Assembly: GCA_016293005.1 (NCBI GenBank)
Contig: JAEDFA010000007.1
Coordinates: 1 to 41,970 of the forward strand
Direction of reading: 5' to 3'
Origin: Treponema sp.
GTDB taxonomy: Bacteria > Spirochaetota > Spirochaetia > Treponematales > Treponemataceae
Length of the DNA: 41,970 nt
A program made the position numbers and the translations under genes. This document shows, in pieces, positions 24,727 to 33,778 of this stretch. Within the stretch, counting starts at the first letter, position 1. Each line of letters opens with the position of its first letter. Below the pieces are notes generated by a model. It saw only the letters and a list, made by a program, of their open reading frames with translations. It was not told the origin of the DNA and made no database searches.

Positions 24727-27285
24727 TTATTTTGAGGCAACTTCAAAAACTTTTTGCGCGTAATTTACAGTTGCCATTGCATCCTTTCCATAAAAATCTG
24801 CCCCGATTTTGTCTGCGTATTCTTGAGTCATTACAGCCCCGCCAACACAAATTTTCACAGAAGGAGAGGCTTTCCGCAAAAGGTCAATTGTTTCTTTCAT
24901 TGCAGGAACTGTCGTCGTCATTAAGGCGCTTAATCCGACAAGTTTTACATTATTTTTTACAGCAGAATCCACAACTTTTTCAGGCGGAACATCTTTTCCC
25001 AAATCAATTACATTAAAATCGTAATTTTCCAAAAGAACTTTTACGATATTTTTCCCGATGTCGTGAATGTCACCGTGAACAGTTGCAATAATTACAGTTC
25101 CTTTAGGTTCGCCTTTTTTACCAGTTTTTTCAAGATACGATTTTATTTCTGAAAACGCCGACTTTGCCGCTTCTGCCGCCATCAAAAGCTGAGGAAGATA
25201 CATTTTTTTCTGTTCGAATTTTTGCCCCACAAAATCAAGCCCCGGAATTATATGAGCATCGATGATTTTTACTGCTTCAACCGATTTTAAAAGTTCCGAA
25301 GTAATTTTTGCAGAATCTTCTTTTAAACCATGAATTATCGAATTTGAAAGCGGTGACAATTGAGAATCAGAAACATTCAAATCTGACACGGAATTTTTAA
25401 TTTCTGTTTTTACGCCTTCAGATGAAAGAAGAATTTTTTCCTTTTCTTTTTTTTCTGAATAGCGGGAAGCAAAATCTATATAATTAAGACAATCTTTGTC
25501 TTTTCCTGTTAAAAGGCAGAACGAATAATACGCCTTCATCATCTCATCGGAAAGCGGATTCATAATCGCAGAAGAAAGCCCGGCCTGCATTGCAAGCGTA
25601 AAAAACGAAGAAGTAACTATTTCTCTGTTTGGAAGCCCGAACGAAATGTTTGAAACGCCCAAAATCGTGTTTCCGCCGAATTTATCTGTAATTGTTTTTA
25701 CAGTTTCCAGCGTTGCTTTTGCCGCATTTGTGTCGGAACTGATTGACATTGTTAAAGCATCTACGACAATATCTTTTTTGCTTATTCCCCATTTTAAAGC
25801 GTTTTCATAAATTTTTTCAGCGATTTTAATTCTTTCTTCGCTTGTTTCAGGAATTCCATTTTCATCTAGCGTAAGGGCAACTACAACTCCGCCGTATTTT
25901 TTTACGATTGGAAAAATTGCGTCCATAATATGCTGTTTTCCATTTACGGAATTTACAAGAGCCTTCCCGTTATATCGTCTTAACGCTTTTTCAATTACTT
26001 CAGGACTTGAAGAATCAATTTGAAGCGGAAGATTTGTTACAGCCTGAAGTTCCGTGATGACTTTTACCATCATTTCTTCTTCGTTTATTTCTGGAAGCCC
26101 TACATTAACATCAAGGACATGACAGCCCGCTTCTTCCTGCTCAAGAGCCTGATGAATTATATACGGAATATCTGACGACCTTAACGCTTCTTTAAATTTC
26201 TTTTTTCCAGTCGGATTTATGCGTTCTCCAATCAAAACCGGAACCTTTTCTGAAGAAAGTTCAACCGTATGCGTATAAGAAGAAATTACAGTTTTATTTT
26301 TTTGATTTATTTCTTTAAAAAGCGGAATTTTTGAATCTGAAGAATTTGACGCTTTTTTTACAGCACAAACAGTTTCTTTTATAAACTCAGGAGTCGTTCC
26401 GCAGCATCCGCCCAAAACAGCAGCGCCCATTTTCGCAATTTCAAGCATTTTCTCAGCAAAAACAGAAGGTGAAACATCGTAAACCGTTTTTCCATTTTCT
26501 TCGCGAGGAAGCCCTGCGTTTGGATTTACGATTACAGGAATGCTGGAAGAATTTATAAGGCGCTCAACCACACCAATCATTTGTTCAGGTCCAAGACTGC
26601 AATTTAATCCCAAAGCATCAACTCCAAGCCCTTCAAGAATCGCAGTCATCGTTTCTGGATTTGCGCCAGTTAAAAGAGAAGATTTTTCGTCGTAGACATT
26701 TGTCACAAAAACTGGAATTTCAGAAAGTCCAAGAATTTCTTTTGCTTCTTTTGCGGCAACTACACACGCTTTTGTTTCGTAAGAATCGTTCATCGTTTCG
26801 ATTAAAATTGCGTCTACGCCTTTTTCAAGACCATATAAAATTGAAGTTTTAAAAATCGAAACTGCCTCTTCAAAATCTAAATCTCCCATCGGTTTTAAAA
26901 GTTTACCGCACGGGCCTAAATCTAACGCGATGAATTTATTTTTTTCACCGTTTAATTCACGCGCTTTTTTTGCATTTTCAACGGCAGAATAAATTACATT
27001 TTTTAAAGTTGGAAAACGAACATTTACGCCTGAAGATACGATTTGCGAAGTTTCGCCTTCGGAATCAGGAAATTTTAATGAATACGCACCGAATGTGTTT
27101 GTTTTTATTATGTTTGCCCCGGAATCAAAATAATTTTTGTGAAGCTGAATGATTTTTTCTGGTTTTGCAACATTCCATAATTCCGGAAGTTCACCAGGCT
27201 TCAATCCCCAGCTTTGAAGAACAGAACCTGTTCCGCCATCAAAGAAAAGAATCTGTTTTCCGAGCAATTGTTTTAATTCCGACAT
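24727..27285 (-). CDS. metH: Cobalamin-dependent methionine synthase without reactivation domain
   Basis: 852 residues; Escherichia coli MetH has 1227. Domains in order: homocysteine-binding domain (1-305, zinc ligands Cys229, Cys294, Cys295 in GLNCS and GGCCGTTP), pterin/methyl-tetrahydrofolate domain (about 345-600, starting at GERINPTG), cap helices (about 645-725), and the B12-binding Rossmann domain (about 728-852) with GDIHDIGKN, where His741 would coordinate cobalt, plus SALMTTT and GGAV. The C-terminal AdoMet-dependent reactivation domain is absent and the gene ends cleanly, so reactivation must use another protein, as in Thermotoga. GGTGG precedes the ATG at 27285. A BtuFCD-like transporter is encoded 3.7 kb away. 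It begins the metH-purO-aminopeptidase unit. Confidence 0.95.
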   Translation of the reverse strand: MSELKQLLGKQILFFDGGTGSVLQSWGLKPGELPELWNVAKPEKIIQLHKNYFDSGANIIKTNTFGAYSLKFPDSEGETSQIVSSGVNVRFPTLKNVIYSAVENAKKARELNGEKNKFIALDLGPCGKLLKPMGDLDFEEAVSIFKTSILYGLEKGVDAILIETMNDSYETKACVVAAKEAKEILGLSEIPVFVTNVYDEKSSLLTGANPETMTAILEGLGVDALGLNCSLGPEQMIGVVERLINSSSIPVIVNPNAGLPREENGKTVYDVSPSVFAEKMLEIAKMGAAVLGGCCGTTPEFIKETVCAVKKASNSSDSKIPLFKEINQKNKTVISSYTHTVELSSEKVPVLIGERINPTGKKKFKEALRSSDIPYIIHQALEQEEAGCHVLDVNVGLPEINEEEMMVKVITELQAVTNLPLQIDSSSPEVIEKALRRYNGKALVNSVNGKQHIMDAIFPIVKKYGGVVVALTLDENGIPETSEERIKIAEKIYENALKWGISKKDIVVDALTMSISSDTNAAKATLETVKTITDKFGGNTILGVSNISFGLPNREIVTSSFFTLAMQAGLSSAIMNPLSDEMMKAYYSFCLLTGKDKDCLNYIDFASRYSEKKEKEKILLSSEGVKTEIKNSVSDLNVSDSQLSPLSNSIIHGLKEDSAKITSELLKSVEAVKIIDAHIIPGLDFVGQKFEQKKMYLPQLLMAAEAAKSAFSEIKSYLEKTGKKGEPKGTVIIATVHGDIHDIGKNIVKVLLENYDFNVIDLGKDVPPEKVVDSAVKNNVKLVGLSALMTTTVPAMKETIDLLRKASPSVKICVGGAVMTQEYADKIGADFYGKDAMATVNYAQKVFEVASK

Positions 27286-27369
27286 AAAATCCACCAATTT
27301 TTTTGTTTCTATTTTACATTATTTTTGTTATATTTACAGTAGAAAACAGCAGAAAGTTTCATTATTTTT

Positions 27370-27412
27370 AAGCAAAGTTTTTATTCACTGCCTTAGTGTC
27401 TAAAACTTGCTT
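27370..27412 (+). promoter_or_regulatory. Structured 5' leader of trxA
   Basis: AAGCAAAGTTTT (27370-27381) pairs with AAAACTTGCTT (27402-27412) with a single bulged base, and an inner CACT/AGTG stem (27386-27389 with 27395-27398) lies inside. The structure ends 4 nt before the GGAGG Shine-Dalgarno at 27417-27421, so it could control ribosome access. Confidence 0.45.
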
Positions 27413-27425
27413 AACTGGAGGTAAT

Positions 27426-27734
27426 ATGAGCGTAGTAACATTAAATGATTTAAATTTCGAAGATGAAGTTTTAAAAAGCGACAAAACTGTTTTAGTTGAT
27501 TTCTGGGCAAGCTGGTGCGCTCCATGCAGAATGGTCAGCCCATTAATAGAAGAACTTTCACAAGAGCACCCGGAATATAAATTCTGTAAAGTCAATGTTG
27601 ATGAAGAAGGAAATCTTGCTCAAAAATACAACATTACAAGCATTCCTCAGTTTTATATATTCAAAAACGGTAAAATCATAAATCAATCCGTCGGTGCAAT
27701 TCCAAAAGAACGAATTTTAGGGCTTTTAAAATAA
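27426..27734 (+). CDS. trxA: Thioredoxin
   Basis: 102 residues with the classical thioredoxin fold and active site WCAPC (Trp30-Cys31-Ala-Pro-Cys34). The cis-proline lies in the conserved TSIPQF segment, and GAIPKERI is near the C-terminus. The active site reads CAPC rather than CGPC, a change also found in other thioredoxins that can alter redox potential. The ATG at 27426 follows GGAGG with ideal spacing; an in-frame upstream extension is not supported. It is divergent from metH and stands alone with its own terminator. It is a cytoplasmic disulfide reductase, perhaps also the electron donor for the peroxide and ribonucleotide reductases expected elsewhere in the genome. Confidence 0.95.
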   Translation: MSVVTLNDLNFEDEVLKSDKTVLVDFWASWCAPCRMVSPLIEELSQEHPEYKFCKVNVDEEGNLAQKYNITSIPQFYIFKNGKIINQSVGAIPKERILGLLK

Positions 27735-27791
27735 AGTCCATAAAATTACCTCGCTTTCTGAGGCTCTTTCATAAATAAACTCCGTTTTTAG

Positions 27792-27834
27792 GGCTGTCTG
27801 AGATCTGTCAGGTTTTAGACAGCCTTTCTATCTT
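27792..27834 (+). terminator. Probable terminator after trxA
   Basis: GGCTGTCT (27792-27799) and AGACAGCC (27817-27824) form a perfect 8-bp G+C-rich stem, followed by TTTCTATCTTT. The T tract is interrupted and the loop is 17 nt, so efficiency is uncertain. Confidence 0.65.
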
Positions 27835-27873
27835 TAGGAAAGACTTTAGATATGCCTTCTAAAAAAAAAATCA

Positions 27874-27902
27874 TAGACAAAATATAAAACAAAAAGTAAA
27901 AT
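27874..27902 (+). promoter_or_regulatory. Promoter of the GGDEF gene, probably leaderless
   Basis: TAGACA (27874-27879), 17-nt spacer, TAAAAT (27897-27902), then 6 nt to the ATG at 27909. No Shine-Dalgarno is present in the last 20 nt. Confidence 0.55.
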
Positions 27903-27908
27903 GGAAAA

Positions 27909-30900
27909 ATGGAGACAAAAGATATTATTTCAGTTTTTTTATCTGATTTTTTCTTGAATAAAGATGAAAAAATCTGTTATATAACATCGTCCACATCTTC
28001 AATTCAGGACTGTAACATTCTTTCTGAAAAGCAGGTTTATACTATAGACTTGCGTGATAATTTTTCTCCACTTGCTCCTTTTCTTCAAATATTAAAAATT
28101 CTTTCACCTTCAAAAGAACAAATTGAACAGTTTGTTTATCCTGCGTTAATTCCAGCGTTTTCAGGCTACATTCAAAACGAAAAAGTTCTTCCGCGCTATG
28201 ATGATTTTATAATTGCGCAGACATTTTACGAAAAACAGCAGTGCAAAAATTCAATCTGCAAACTTTTGCAAATTCTTCCCCCAAAAATTTTTCTCATTCA
28301 AAACTGTCAGTTTTTAAACACAGAAGCAATTCAAATCATCAAAAGCCTTGAAAATGCAGACATAAATTCAAAAATAATTTTTTCCTTCAACATAAACGAA
28401 ACAAACATTTCAAAACGCCGTCTTTCAGAATTTTTCAACGAAATTCACCAAAAAGACAACTTCCTGGAAATTTTTGACGGCTTTGCATCAACAGGTTTTA
28501 CTCAGCCTAAAAAAGAACTTCCACTCGTTTTCGAATTTTTCGATGATTTTATTCAAACCATCAAAAACATACGCGCGTTCAGGGCAATCGACCAGCAGAT
28601 TACTATAAACAAACGAATTCTAAACGAGATAAATAGTTTTCACATAACACCGCTTCAGCAGCGACAGCTTCTATTTGAAGTTGCACTCAATTTTTTTACG
28701 GCAAACGACCCGAACAACGCTTCAGTTTATTTCAATGTCGTTTTAAACTCACAGGTCGACGATGAAATTTCAATAAAAAGTTTTTACTATCTGGGTTACA
28801 CTTATTTTCTGCGTAAAATGAACTCAAAAGCACTCAAATACGCAAGTCTCGTCCTCCAGAAATTGCAGAACAATCATGATTCCGTCTTTTACGCCTATGC
28901 CTTGATGCTCACCTATTCAGCGTGCGACAGACGAAATTCTTCGTTCCTCGTAGATACTTACAAAAAAGCCTGTTCAGAATTACAAAAACACAATCTTTTA
29001 AACAATTATGCCTACACGCTCATAAATGTTCCAACCTGTTATCTGGACAATTTAAAAATTCTTCGCAACACAGTTTTACCGACACTTCTAGAAACCGAAG
29101 ACTTAATCGAAAAATCAAAAAACGAATACAATCTTGCTGAACTCTACAACGCAATCGGTTTCATCTACGAAATTTTTCAAGAAAAAGACAAAGCCGCTTC
29201 GTATTATTCAAAATCAGAACGCTTGCGCGATAAAATTGGTGAAATTTCTTTCATAATCGAACAGTTAAATCTTTTTTCATACAATTATCTTACATCAGCA
29301 AACTACAAAAAAGCGTATGAAATCTTAAAGCCATTTACAAAACGCTTCACAGAATTGCGAGATTACGCTTCTGTAACAGATACTCTTAGAAACCTTGCAC
29401 TTCCGCTCTTTTTTTCACGGAATTACAAGAACGCTGGACAACTTTTAAATCTCATCATTTATATTTTAAAACTTTTCAATTTTGACAAAACCGCAAACAA
29501 TTCCTATGTTCCAGAAATCAACAACATTCTCATTTACAGAACAATCATCGACATCGACAACGGAGATTTCCTTCACGCCGAATTTACTTTCAACAATATT
29601 TTAAAAAGCCAGAATTATTATTCAGAAGCCATAAAACCGCTTTTCTACTATATAAAGGCAACAAGTTTAATTCACGCAAAACACATTAAAGAAGGACTCG
29701 ACTTTTTTGAAGAAGGATTTATCTACTACAGAGAAGTAAACGAACCAAAAGAACATTCAGAAGTATTCATTCTCTACGAATTTGCGCATTTTTTAAAAAA
29801 GAATAAACTTTCTGCAGAAGCAAAAAAATATTTTCAACGCGGCTTTGAAATCGCACAAAAGAACAATTTTACATTCTACACAAAAGGAAAATCTTCACTC
29901 ACTTTAGAAGAATTCCAAAAATTGCACGAAGATTTCGGAGAACTCAATTTTGAACCAAATTACATAAAATCTACTGCCGACAAAGAAAAAATCACTAACG
30001 ACCTTCACGCAAAAGTAATCGATTCCCAGTTTATGAACAAAATCATTTCGATTTCTTCAAAAGGCTACACATTAAAAAAATACATTCAGACAATCATAAA
30101 ATCAGTTTTAGATTATACGGCAAGCGATGCAGTTTACTATTTAGAAGAAACTCCAGAAAAATGGCAAATTTATTCAGCGACTTTCAACAACGAAAAAATT
30201 CCTTTAGTTGAAAACTGCGAATATTATTTCAACCTCTCAAGCCACCGCCCGATTGTTCAGGATAAACTTACAGGATGCCTTTTTACAAACCTGTCAAAAT
30301 TCAAATTTAAACTCGGAATCGTAATTCTTCCAAACGAAAAAAACAAAATCACTCTGGAAAATCAGCAGACTTTAAACATCATAATGTCGATTATTCAAAA
30401 TAAAATCATCATGCAAAAACAGCAGGAATCAATGATTCAGGCTTCCACAATCGATGCACTCACGAAAATGAACAACAGGGCAACTTTAATCGAGCACCTG
30501 GAAAATCTTTCGCAAAAAACAAAACGGCTCATTCAAAAAAAGAATTTTACGCCGACTTTCACAATCTGCTTCATTGACCTTGACAATTTCAAATATTACA
30601 ACGACACTTTCGGGCACAAAGCAGGCGATTTTATGCTGAAAAATTTCAGTATTCTTCTCAAAAATACTTTCCGCCATGTAGATTTTCTTTCAAGGTTCGG
30701 TGGCGATGAATTCGTAATTATTCTTCCTGAAACGCCGGCAAAAAACGCAAAAATTCTTTCAGACAGAATCAGAAATGTCCTTATCTCAAAAAAATTCTTC
30801 ATCCCGGAACTGTCAAAATTTTTAGGCGAAAATATTTCTGTTCCTGAAAACCGTTACATGACATTCAGCATGGGAATTTGCTCAAACCAAAACATCCCAG

Positions 30901-31001
30901 ACCCAACAGATTTAAATCTTGTAATCACAAACGCCGACAAAGCGATGTACGAAGCAAAACAGGCCGGCAAAAACAGATGTTCACTCTGGAAACAAAAATG
31001 A
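27909..31001 (+). CDS. TPR-containing diguanylate cyclase (GGDEF) with a degenerate N-terminal NTPase-like region
   Basis: 1030 residues. The C-terminal GGDEF domain (about 850-1030) is intact: active site GGDEF at 931-935 and the inhibitory c-di-GMP site RxxD (RHVD, 922-925) five residues ahead, so cyclic-di-GMP synthesis with product inhibition is expected. Residues about 230-680 form a helical array of TPR-like repeats, and about 700-830 looks like a GAF-type sensor. The first 200 residues recall the P-loop/STAND ATPase region found in similar TPR-cyclase regulators (KIFLIQNCQFLN resembles a Walker-B strand) but lack a Walker A motif. There is no signal peptide or membrane helix, so it is cytoplasmic. 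Its stop overlaps the start of the binding-protein gene (ATGA). Confidence 0.88.
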   Translation: METKDIISVFLSDFFLNKDEKICYITSSTSSIQDCNILSEKQVYTIDLRDNFSPLAPFLQILKILSPSKEQIEQFVYPALIPAFSGYIQNEKVLPRYDDFIIAQTFYEKQQCKNSICKLLQILPPKIFLIQNCQFLNTEAIQIIKSLENADINSKIIFSFNINETNISKRRLSEFFNEIHQKDNFLEIFDGFASTGFTQPKKELPLVFEFFDDFIQTIKNIRAFRAIDQQITINKRILNEINSFHITPLQQRQLLFEVALNFFTANDPNNASVYFNVVLNSQVDDEISIKSFYYLGYTYFLRKMNSKALKYASLVLQKLQNNHDSVFYAYALMLTYSACDRRNSSFLVDTYKKACSELQKHNLLNNYAYTLINVPTCYLDNLKILRNTVLPTLLETEDLIEKSKNEYNLAELYNAIGFIYEIFQEKDKAASYYSKSERLRDKIGEISFIIEQLNLFSYNYLTSANYKKAYEILKPFTKRFTELRDYASVTDTLRNLALPLFFSRNYKNAGQLLNLIIYILKLFNFDKTANNSYVPEINNILIYRTIIDIDNGDFLHAEFTFNNILKSQNYYSEAIKPLFYYIKATSLIHAKHIKEGLDFFEEGFIYYREVNEPKEHSEVFILYEFAHFLKKNKLSAEAKKYFQRGFEIAQKNNFTFYTKGKSSLTLEEFQKLHEDFGELNFEPNYIKSTADKEKITNDLHAKVIDSQFMNKIISISSKGYTLKKYIQTIIKSVLDYTASDAVYYLEETPEKWQIYSATFNNEKIPLVENCEYYFNLSSHRPIVQDKLTGCLFTNLSKFKFKLGIVILPNEKNKITLENQQTLNIIMSIIQNKIIMQKQQESMIQASTIDALTKMNNRATLIEHLENLSQKTKRLIQKKNFTPTFTICFIDLDNFKYYNDTFGHKAGDFMLKNFSILLKNTFRHVDFLSRFGGDEFVIILPETPAKNAKILSDRIRNVLISKKFFIPELSKFLGENISVPENRYMTFSMGICSNQNIPDPTDLNLVITNADKAMYEAKQAGKNRCSLWKQK

Positions 31002-31885
31002 AAAAATTAAAATTCCTTCAGGCGTTTTTATTCGTCGTTGCATTTTTTTCGTGCAGTTCAAAAAAAGAAAAAATTCAAAATCCGCAAAAAATCGAAAATT
31101 ACGCCGAATTCAACAAAATAATTCCAAAAAGAATCGTAAGCCTTTCACCGGCTGCAACAGAACTTTTAGCAGAAGCCGGAGCCGTTTCACAAATTGCTGC
31201 ACGAACAGATTTCTGCGATTACCCGGAAGAAATTTTACAGATTGAAAGTTTAGGCGGATTCGACGGAAAATCAATTTCACAGGAAAAACTTCTTTCATTT
31301 TCACCGGATTTAGTCTGCCTTACAAGCGGAATGCACGATTACCTTACAGAATTTTTAGAAAGCCAGAAAATAAATTATTATATTTTATCGCAAAACTCAG
31401 TTTCAATGATTTTAAACGACCTTTTGAACCTCGGAAAAATTACAGGAAACGCCGAAACTGCACAAAAAAATGCTCAAAAAATCCAAAACTGTTTAAATCA
31501 AATAAAAGCAAAAACAGAAAACCTTCCAAAAGTTTCAGTTTACTGGGAAGTTTGGGATTCGCCCCTGATGTCCATCGGGAAAAATTCTTTCATAACAGAA
31601 CTAATTTCGATTTCCGGCGGAAAAAATATATTCGATTCAATAAACGCAGATTATCCTCTAGTCAGCGAAGAAGAAATTCTTTTTAAAAATCCAGATGTAA
31701 TAATTTTTCCAAGCGAAAACTTAAACGGAAAAACAAAAATTCAAAACCGCTATGCATGGAAAAATCTTTCTGCCGTAAAAGAACAAAAAATTTTCCCGCT
31801 CGATGCGAATTTTATAACGCGACCGGGCTCAAGAATCGCAGAAAGCATAGAAATTCTTTTAAAAATTTTTCACCCGGAGATTTAA
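30998..31885 (+). CDS. ABC transporter substrate-binding lipoprotein, BtuF/FecB-like
   Basis: 295 residues beginning with a lipoprotein signal (MKKLKFLQAFLFVVAFFSC, lipobox cysteine at 19). The mature part matches BtuF/FepB-class binding proteins: KRIVSLSPAATELLAEAG, DYPEEI, SFSPDLVCLTSG, SGGKNIFDS and FKNPDVIIFPSEN. The RIVSLSP...TD.CDYPEEI pattern is closest to cobalamin-binding BtuF, but heme or siderophore cannot be excluded. The start overlaps the stop of the GGDEF gene (ATGA at 30998-31001), so transporter expression appears coupled to that regulator. The permease gene starts 2 nt after its stop. It sits in the periplasm, anchored to the membrane. Confidence 0.85.
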   Translation: MKKLKFLQAFLFVVAFFSCSSKKEKIQNPQKIENYAEFNKIIPKRIVSLSPAATELLAEAGAVSQIAARTDFCDYPEEILQIESLGGFDGKSISQEKLLSFSPDLVCLTSGMHDYLTEFLESQKINYYILSQNSVSMILNDLLNLGKITGNAETAQKNAQKIQNCLNQIKAKTENLPKVSVYWEVWDSPLMSIGKNSFITELISISGGKNIFDSINADYPLVSEEEILFKNPDVIIFPSENLNGKTKIQNRYAWKNLSAVKEQKIFPLDANFITRPGSRIAESIEILLKIFHPEI

Positions 31886-31887
31886 AT

Positions 31888-32931
31888 TTGTTTTCCTACA
31901 AAACTGAAGCAAAAAAAAAGAAACAGAAAACGATTTTATTTTTTTCACTTGCAATTTTTTCACTGATTTTAATTTTTTTTGCCTGTCTTTTTACAGGGCA
32001 GCAGAAATTCAGTTTTCAGCAGATTTTAAAAGCATTTTCCGACAAAAATTCATTTGAACACACGATAATTTTTTCAATCAGGCTTCCGCGGCTTTTTTTA
32101 AATATTTTTGCAGGGGCACTTTTGGCAGGAAGCGGTGCAATTTTCCAAAACTATTTTCAAAATCCACTTGCAGAAAGCGGAATTCTAGGACTTTCCGCGT
32201 CGGCAACTTTTGGAGCAGTTGTTTCAAAATTCATTCTGACTTCACTCGGATTTTCTTCTGCATTTATTTTTTCATCGCTCAATATTTCTGCATTTTTTTC
32301 AGCATTAATCGCAGGATTTCTTCTGTGCACCGTTTCAGCATTTTCAAAAAGCAAAACAGCCATAATTCTTCTCTTTGGAATTGCGCTCGGAAATTTCTGT
32401 TCGGCATTTTCCTCAGTGATAATTCTTTCAAAATCAAAAGATTTTTCCGGGATTTATTCATGGATTTTAGGAAGTTTCAGCGGACGCGGCTGGAAAGAAC
32501 TTAAATTCATTTTGATTCCTGGAATATCCTCAGTTATAATGATGATTTTTTTAAGTTCCCCATTAGATTTGATGATTACAGGCGAAAAAAGCGCAAAAAC
32601 ACTCGGTTTAAATGTGCATATTTTCAAAATACTTATTTTATTCTCAGTTTCAATGAGTACAAGCTGCGCTGTCTGCGCAGGCGGAACAATAAATTTCGTA
32701 GGAATCATCGCGCCTCATCTTTTACGCATTTTTTCAAAAAAGTTAAGTTTTTCAGCAAAATTTTTAGTTCCCGCATCGATGATTTCAGGTGCAATTTTAG
32801 TAATTTTAGCCGACACAATTGCCCGAACAATTTTTTCACCGCAGGAAATTCCAGCTGGAATTATAATGTCGTTTTTAGGAGCGCCATTTTTCGTTTCGCT
32901 GATTTTAAAAAAAGGAAATTTCAAATCGTAA
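31888..32931 (+). CDS. FecCD-type ABC transporter permease (BtuC-like)
   Basis: 347 residues, polytopic, about ten membrane helices. FecCD hallmarks include RLPRLFLNIFAGALLAGSGAIFQNYFQNPLAESGILG, the loop segment ...IYSWILGSF, and GGTINFVGIIAPHLLR near the ATPase-contacting helix. I place the start at the TTG of 31888, preceded by GGAGA (31876-31880) at 7 nt; no ATG in this frame is better placed. The ATP-binding subunit begins immediately after the stop (TAAATG). It would import cobalamin or a siderophore/heme compound. Confidence 0.9.
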   Translation: MFSYKTEAKKKKQKTILFFSLAIFSLILIFFACLFTGQQKFSFQQILKAFSDKNSFEHTIIFSIRLPRLFLNIFAGALLAGSGAIFQNYFQNPLAESGILGLSASATFGAVVSKFILTSLGFSSAFIFSSLNISAFFSALIAGFLLCTVSAFSKSKTAIILLFGIALGNFCSAFSSVIILSKSKDFSGIYSWILGSFSGRGWKELKFILIPGISSVIMMIFLSSPLDLMITGEKSAKTLGLNVHIFKILILFSVSMSTSCAVCAGGTINFVGIIAPHLLRIFSKKLSFSAKFLVPASMISGAILVILADTIARTIFSPQEIPAGIIMSFLGAPFFVSLILKKGNFKS

Positions 32932-33771
32932 ATGAAAAAATTAAAAATTTCAGATAAAATTTTACAATCAGAAAACTTATCTCTCGTCCTTGAAAATGTT
33001 TCGTTTTCATACGGAAAGCGCAAAATTCTTCACGGCATAAATTTTTCACTTAAAACAAATGATTTTACAGCCCTCTGCGGAAAAAACGGTTCAGGAAAAT
33101 CAACGCTTTTAGAAATAATCGCCTGCCTCAACGAAAAAATTTTAAAATCATCAAAGATTTTTCTTCAGTTTCAAAACGAAAAAATTCCGCTTTACAAACT
33201 CGATTTTAAAGAACGCGCGAAAATCATTTCATTCATGCCGCAAAACGAAACGCCAGCCTGGAACTTTGAAGTTTTTGATTTTATTCTTTCAGGGCGTTTC
33301 GCACAAAAATCTTCGTTTTACACTGAAAAAGATTTTGAAAAAGTCCTTGAGATTACTGAATCGCTTAAAATTTCAAATCTGCTCGAAAAAAATATTTTTG
33401 AACTTTCAGGCGGAGAATTTCAAAAAATCAGGCTCGCACGAACACTCGTTCAGGATGCAAAATTCATAATTCTCGATGAACCGCTTAATTTTCTTGACAT
33501 TTCATTTGAAAAAGAATTTATGATGCTTTTAAAAGATTTTTCGCAAAAAAACAAAAAAGGCGTTCTCTTTTCGTCACACAATTTAAATTCAGCATCTTAT
33601 TTTGCAGAAAAAGCCGTTTTGATTTCTGAATTTCAACAAAATGAAAACCGCCAGATTTTTCTTGAAGGAAAGTGCAGCGAAATTTTCACAAGCGAAATTC
33701 TTTCTTCGGTTTATGGTGGAAAAATTTCAGTTTTTTACCACCCGATTTCCGGAAAACCCATCATCGAATAA
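32932..33771 (+). CDS. ABC transporter ATP-binding protein (BtuD/FecE-like)
   Basis: 279 residues of an iron/cobalamin-type ABC ATPase. Walker A is GKNGSGKST near residue 53, the Q-loop is FMPQNE, the signature is ELSGGEFQKIRLARTLVQD, Walker B is FIILDEPLNFLD, and the switch His lies in SSHNLNSA. It follows the permease directly. The third and last gene of the BtuFCD-like set, it ends 7 nt from the stop of the convergent thiN gene with no obvious terminator between them. Confidence 0.92.
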   Translation: MKKLKISDKILQSENLSLVLENVSFSYGKRKILHGINFSLKTNDFTALCGKNGSGKSTLLEIIACLNEKILKSSKIFLQFQNEKIPLYKLDFKERAKIISFMPQNETPAWNFEVFDFILSGRFAQKSSFYTEKDFEKVLEITESLKISNLLEKNIFELSGGEFQKIRLARTLVQDAKFIILDEPLNFLDISFEKEFMMLLKDFSQKNKKGVLFSSHNLNSASYFAEKAVLISEFQQNENRQIFLEGKCSEIFTSEILSSVYGGKISVFYHPISGKPIIE

Positions 33772-33778
33772 GTTCGCT

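Noticed and set aside
27286..27369. Cobalamin or SAM riboswitch upstream of metH
   Set aside because: The interval is too short and A+T-rich, and no B12-box or SAM-I motif is visible.
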